A stretch of DNA of 64,000 nt from Roseibium sp. TrichSKD4. Its GTDB lineage: Bacteria > Pseudomonadota > Alphaproteobacteria > Rhizobiales > Stappiaceae. The position numbers were made by a program, and so were the translations under genes. The stretch's first letter is position 1, and the number at the start of each line of letters is the position of its first letter. Under the pieces are notes generated by a model. It was given only the letters and a program-made list of their open reading frames with translations, did not search any database and was not told the origin of the DNA. The stretch is taken from assembly GCF_000148725.1 (NCBI RefSeq), contig NZ_GL476301.1, forward strand, positions 3,394-67,393, read 5' to 3'. Of this stretch, positions 61,806 to 64,000 are shown piece after piece.

Positions 61806-61823
61806 TACGGTATTGATACCGTA
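61806..61823. promoter_or_regulatory. Candidate LuxR-type operator
   Basis: TACGGTA-TTGA-TACCGTA is a perfect 7-bp dyad with a 4-base spacer, in the 84-bp region between the PAS-LuxR and M20 genes. Size and symmetry fit a LuxR-family dimer site. It would control the M20-ABC genes and the regulator itself. Confidence 0.6.
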
Positions 61824-61870
61824 ATTCGCCTTGTTGGAAACTGCCTCGTTGACAGGGATGGGATCGGGCC

Positions 61871-63181
61871 ATGGATGCCGGACTAAATATCGCGGACCGC
61901 ATTTCGAACGAGCTTGTAGACAGGCGAGAGGATCTCATCCGTCTGACGCAGGATCTGATCCGCATCCCGACACTCAATCCCCCCGGGTCTCACTATCGCG
62001 ATATCTGCGTGTATTTGAACCAGCGACTAAGCAAATCCGGGTTCCAGATTGAGCTGGTTCGGGCGGAAGGAGCGCCCGGAGATAGTGAGCAGTTTCCGCG
62101 TTGGAATATCATCGCGCGAAGGGAGGGCAAATCTTCTGGCGACTGCGTCCATTTCAATTCCCACATAGATGTTGTGGAGGCGGGTGAGGGCTGGACAGAA
62201 GACCCGTTTGGCGGGGCCTTGAAGGACGGCAAGATATTCGGGCGTGGGGCATGTGATATGAAAGGCGGCCTGGCGGCCTCCATCCTGGCTGCGGAGGTTT
62301 TTATTGATCTGGTGCCGGATTTCGCCGGTTCCATCGAAATATCCGGTACGGCGGATGAAGAATCTGGCGGTTACGGCGGCGTCGCTTACCTTGCTGGAAA
62401 AGGTTACTTCGCCCCTGAGCGGGTACAGCATGTCATTATTCCAGAGCCCTTGCACAAGGATCGAATTTGCCTTGGCCACCGCGGTGGCTGGTGGGCCGAA
62501 ATCGAAACGAAGGGTGAAATCGCCCACGGGTCCATGCCGTTCTTGGGCGATTGTGCGGTTCGTCATATGGGGGCTGTTCTGGATGCATTTGAAAGCGACC
62601 TTTACCCGGCTTTGTCGGCCCGCCATACCGCCATGCCCGTGGTGCCAGAGGGCGCGCGGGTTTCGACCATGAATATCAATTCCATTCACGGTGGACAGGA
62701 AGAACTCCCTGCCGATACCACGGCTTTGCCGTCGCACTGTGTGCCGGACAGCTGCCGGATTGTGATTGACCGGCGGTACCTGATTGAGGAAACGCATGAA
62801 GAGGTAAAGGCCGAAGTGGAGCACCTTTTGGACGACCTCAAAGAAAAACGTCCAAAATTCGAGTATTCCATGCGTGAGCTTAATCACGTTGCTCCTTCCA
62901 TGACCGATAAATCAGCCCCTGTTGTTGCTACGGTTGCAGACGCAATCCAGTCGGTGATGGGTAAAGTTCCGGATTATGTCGCGTCGCCCGGAAGTTATGA
63001 CCAAAAACACATTGACCGTATCGGGAAGTTGAAAAACTGTATTGCATATGGACCCGGGCTACTGGAACTTGCACACAAGCCTGATGAATATGTCGAAGTT
63101 GACGATATGATTGACAGTGCAAAGGTCATGGCGCTCAGCCTGTTGAAGCTGCTTGGCCCGGACAAGGGAGGGAAGGAATGA
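61871..63181 (+). CDS. M20 family amidohydrolase (ArgE/DapE/CPG2-like)
   Basis: A 436-residue zinc-dependent peptidase or deacylase. FNSHIDVVEAGEGW gives the first metal histidine and aspartate, FGRGACDMKGG the bridging aspartate, and ADEESGGYGG the catalytic base and metal glutamates. GSMPFLGDCAVRHMG belongs to the dimerisation lid. It cleaves an amide bond of an N-acyl amino acid or similar compound. Its stop overlaps the ABC binding-protein start (ATGA), so the two form an import-and-hydrolyse unit. The substrate is unknown. Confidence 0.87.
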   Translation: MDAGLNIADRISNELVDRREDLIRLTQDLIRIPTLNPPGSHYRDICVYLNQRLSKSGFQIELVRAEGAPGDSEQFPRWNIIARREGKSSGDCVHFNSHIDVVEAGEGWTEDPFGGALKDGKIFGRGACDMKGGLAASILAAEVFIDLVPDFAGSIEISGTADEESGGYGGVAYLAGKGYFAPERVQHVIIPEPLHKDRICLGHRGGWWAEIETKGEIAHGSMPFLGDCAVRHMGAVLDAFESDLYPALSARHTAMPVVPEGARVSTMNINSIHGGQEELPADTTALPSHCVPDSCRIVIDRRYLIEETHEEVKAEVEHLLDDLKEKRPKFEYSMRELNHVAPSMTDKSAPVVATVADAIQSVMGKVPDYVASPGSYDQKHIDRIGKLKNCIAYGPGLLELAHKPDEYVEVDDMIDSAKVMALSLLKLLGPDKGGKE

Positions 63182-64000
63182 AACGGTTTTTAACAGTTGT
63201 CAGCGCGTTGGCTTTGTCACTGCCGGTATCAGCTTGGGCAAACGACACGCTTACCATTGGAATTCAGTTGGAGCCTCCGCATCTTGATCCAACCAGCGCG
63301 GCTGCGGGCGCAATTGATGACGTCACTTACGCCAATATTTTTGAAGGTCTAACCCGTTTTACTGAAGATGGTTCGGTTATTCCAAGTCTCGCCGAAAGCT
63401 GGGATATTTCAAAAGACGGTTTGACCTATACCTTCAAGCTTCACGACGGCGTCAAGTTCCATGATGGAACCACGATGGATGCAGAAGACGTCAAATTCTC
63501 GCTGGATCGGGCGAGGGGTGAAGATTCCACCAATGCGCAAAAAGGGCTGTTTGCCGGTATTGCAGAGGTCAATGTGCTCGACCCTCGGACGGTTGAAGTG
63601 AAGCTGTCGGAAACCGACGGGAACTTCCTCTTCAACATGGCTTGGGGCGATGCGGCAATTGTTGCGCCCGAAAGCATTGAAAACATCAAGATCAAGCCGG
63701 TCGGCACAGGTGCGTTCAAGTTCGACAAATGGGTTCAGGGTGATCGGGTTGAGTTGGTTCGCAACGAAGACTATTGGGGGCAACCAGCTGATCTGAGATC
63801 TGCGACCTTCAAGTTCATTTCCGATCCGACAGCTGCCTTCTCGGCCATGATGGCCGGTGATCTGGATGCGTTTTCAGCCTTTCCTGCGCCTGAAAACCTG
63901 ATCCAGTTTGAAGCTGATGATCGGTTCAAGGTGGTGATCGGCTCAACGGAAGGCGAGACAATCCTTTCCACCAACAATAAGCTTCCGCCCTTTGATAACG
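63178..64000 (+). CDS. ABC transporter binding protein, DppA/OppA family (cut by window end)
   Basis: The first 274 residues of a family-5 extracellular solute-binding protein; the gene runs off the right edge. A signal peptide ends near AWA-NDT (about residue 21). LEPPHLDPTSAAAG, FHDGTTMDAEDVKFSLDRA and VGTGAFKFDKW are standard for dipeptide and oligopeptide binding proteins. AAGGGAGGGAAGGA precedes the ATG. With the M20 enzyme it suggests uptake of a small peptide or N-acyl compound. Confidence 0.88.
   Translation, partial: MKRFLTVVSALALSLPVSAWANDTLTIGIQLEPPHLDPTSAAAGAIDDVTYANIFEGLTRFTEDGSVIPSLAESWDISKDGLTYTFKLHDGVKFHDGTTMDAEDVKFSLDRARGEDSTNAQKGLFAGIAEVNVLDPRTVEVKLSETDGNFLFNMAWGDAAIVAPESIENIKIKPVGTGAFKFDKWVQGDRVELVRNEDYWGQPADLRSATFKFISDPTAAFSAMMAGDLDAFSAFPAPENLIQFEADDRFKVVIGSTEGETILSTNNKLPPFDN

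Overview
The window looks like one chromosome segment of a metabolically versatile alphaproteobacterium. The clues are the rhizobial-type aglEFGK and glpVSTPQU sugar and glycerol transporters, a C4-pathway hemA, type I idi, several TRAP transporters and a moderate GC content. A marine heterotroph of the Stappiaceae/Roseobacter kind is my guess; nothing in the window fixes the genus. No rRNA, tRNA or CRISPR was seen, and one apparently intact IS5-type insertion sequence is present.

Layout. 1-753 is gene-poor and AT-rich. 754-7773: a GntR regulator, then a LacI regulator (aglR) divergent from aglEFGK (alpha-glucoside ABC uptake, no glucosidase gene). 8096-13074: a DeoR regulator coupled to a UgpCBAE-like ABC transporter. 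13427-19429: the glycerol transporter glpVSTPQU, ending in a strong terminator. 19607-20503: a KDG-kinase-like gene. 20569-23206: HxlR regulator, MdaB-like quinone reductase, YfcG-like GST and FrnE-like thiol oxidoreductase, which form a redox/electrophile-stress set. 23210-34742: a galactoside regulon. On the minus strand lie a binding protein, two permeases, GH36 alpha-galactosidase, a sugar 1-dehydrogenase (SDR), dgoK, dgoA and GH42 beta-galactosidase; divergent on the plus strand are an IclR regulator and the transporter ATPase. 35146-41064: hemA, a GT61 glycosyltransferase, idi, the IS element and a Na+/H+ antiporter.

41116-48595 is the most unusual block. It is a tightly coupled operon in which three different proteins carry Rieske-type [2Fe-2S] domains: a glutamate-synthase-like FMN/3Fe-4S protein, a PoxB-like thiamine-diphosphate enzyme and a ferric-reductase-like membrane cytochrome. 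With them are small membrane proteins, a membrane protein with paired CxxxC motifs, and a glycerate 2-kinase. I infer a membrane-linked 2-oxoacid (or related) oxidation system; I do not recognise it as a described system.

48606-63181 looks like a catabolic island: two TRAP transporters, an acyl-CoA synthetase, an acyl-CoA-dehydrogenase-fold protein, an alpha/beta hydrolase, a NicX-like ring-cleaving dioxygenase with its divergent MarR regulator, an ICL/PEP-mutase-family lyase, a DUF1330 protein, a PAS-LuxR regulator and an M20 amidohydrolase. The NicX/NicD/MarR core suggests breakdown of a hydroxylated pyridine or similar N-heterocycle, but the other steps differ from the known nicotinate pathway. 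The window ends inside an oligopeptide-type ABC binding-protein gene.

Regulation is unusually legible. Dyad operators sit in front of the LacI, DeoR, HxlR, MarR and LuxR targets, and five of the six complete solute-binding-protein genes are followed at once by an intercistronic hairpin.
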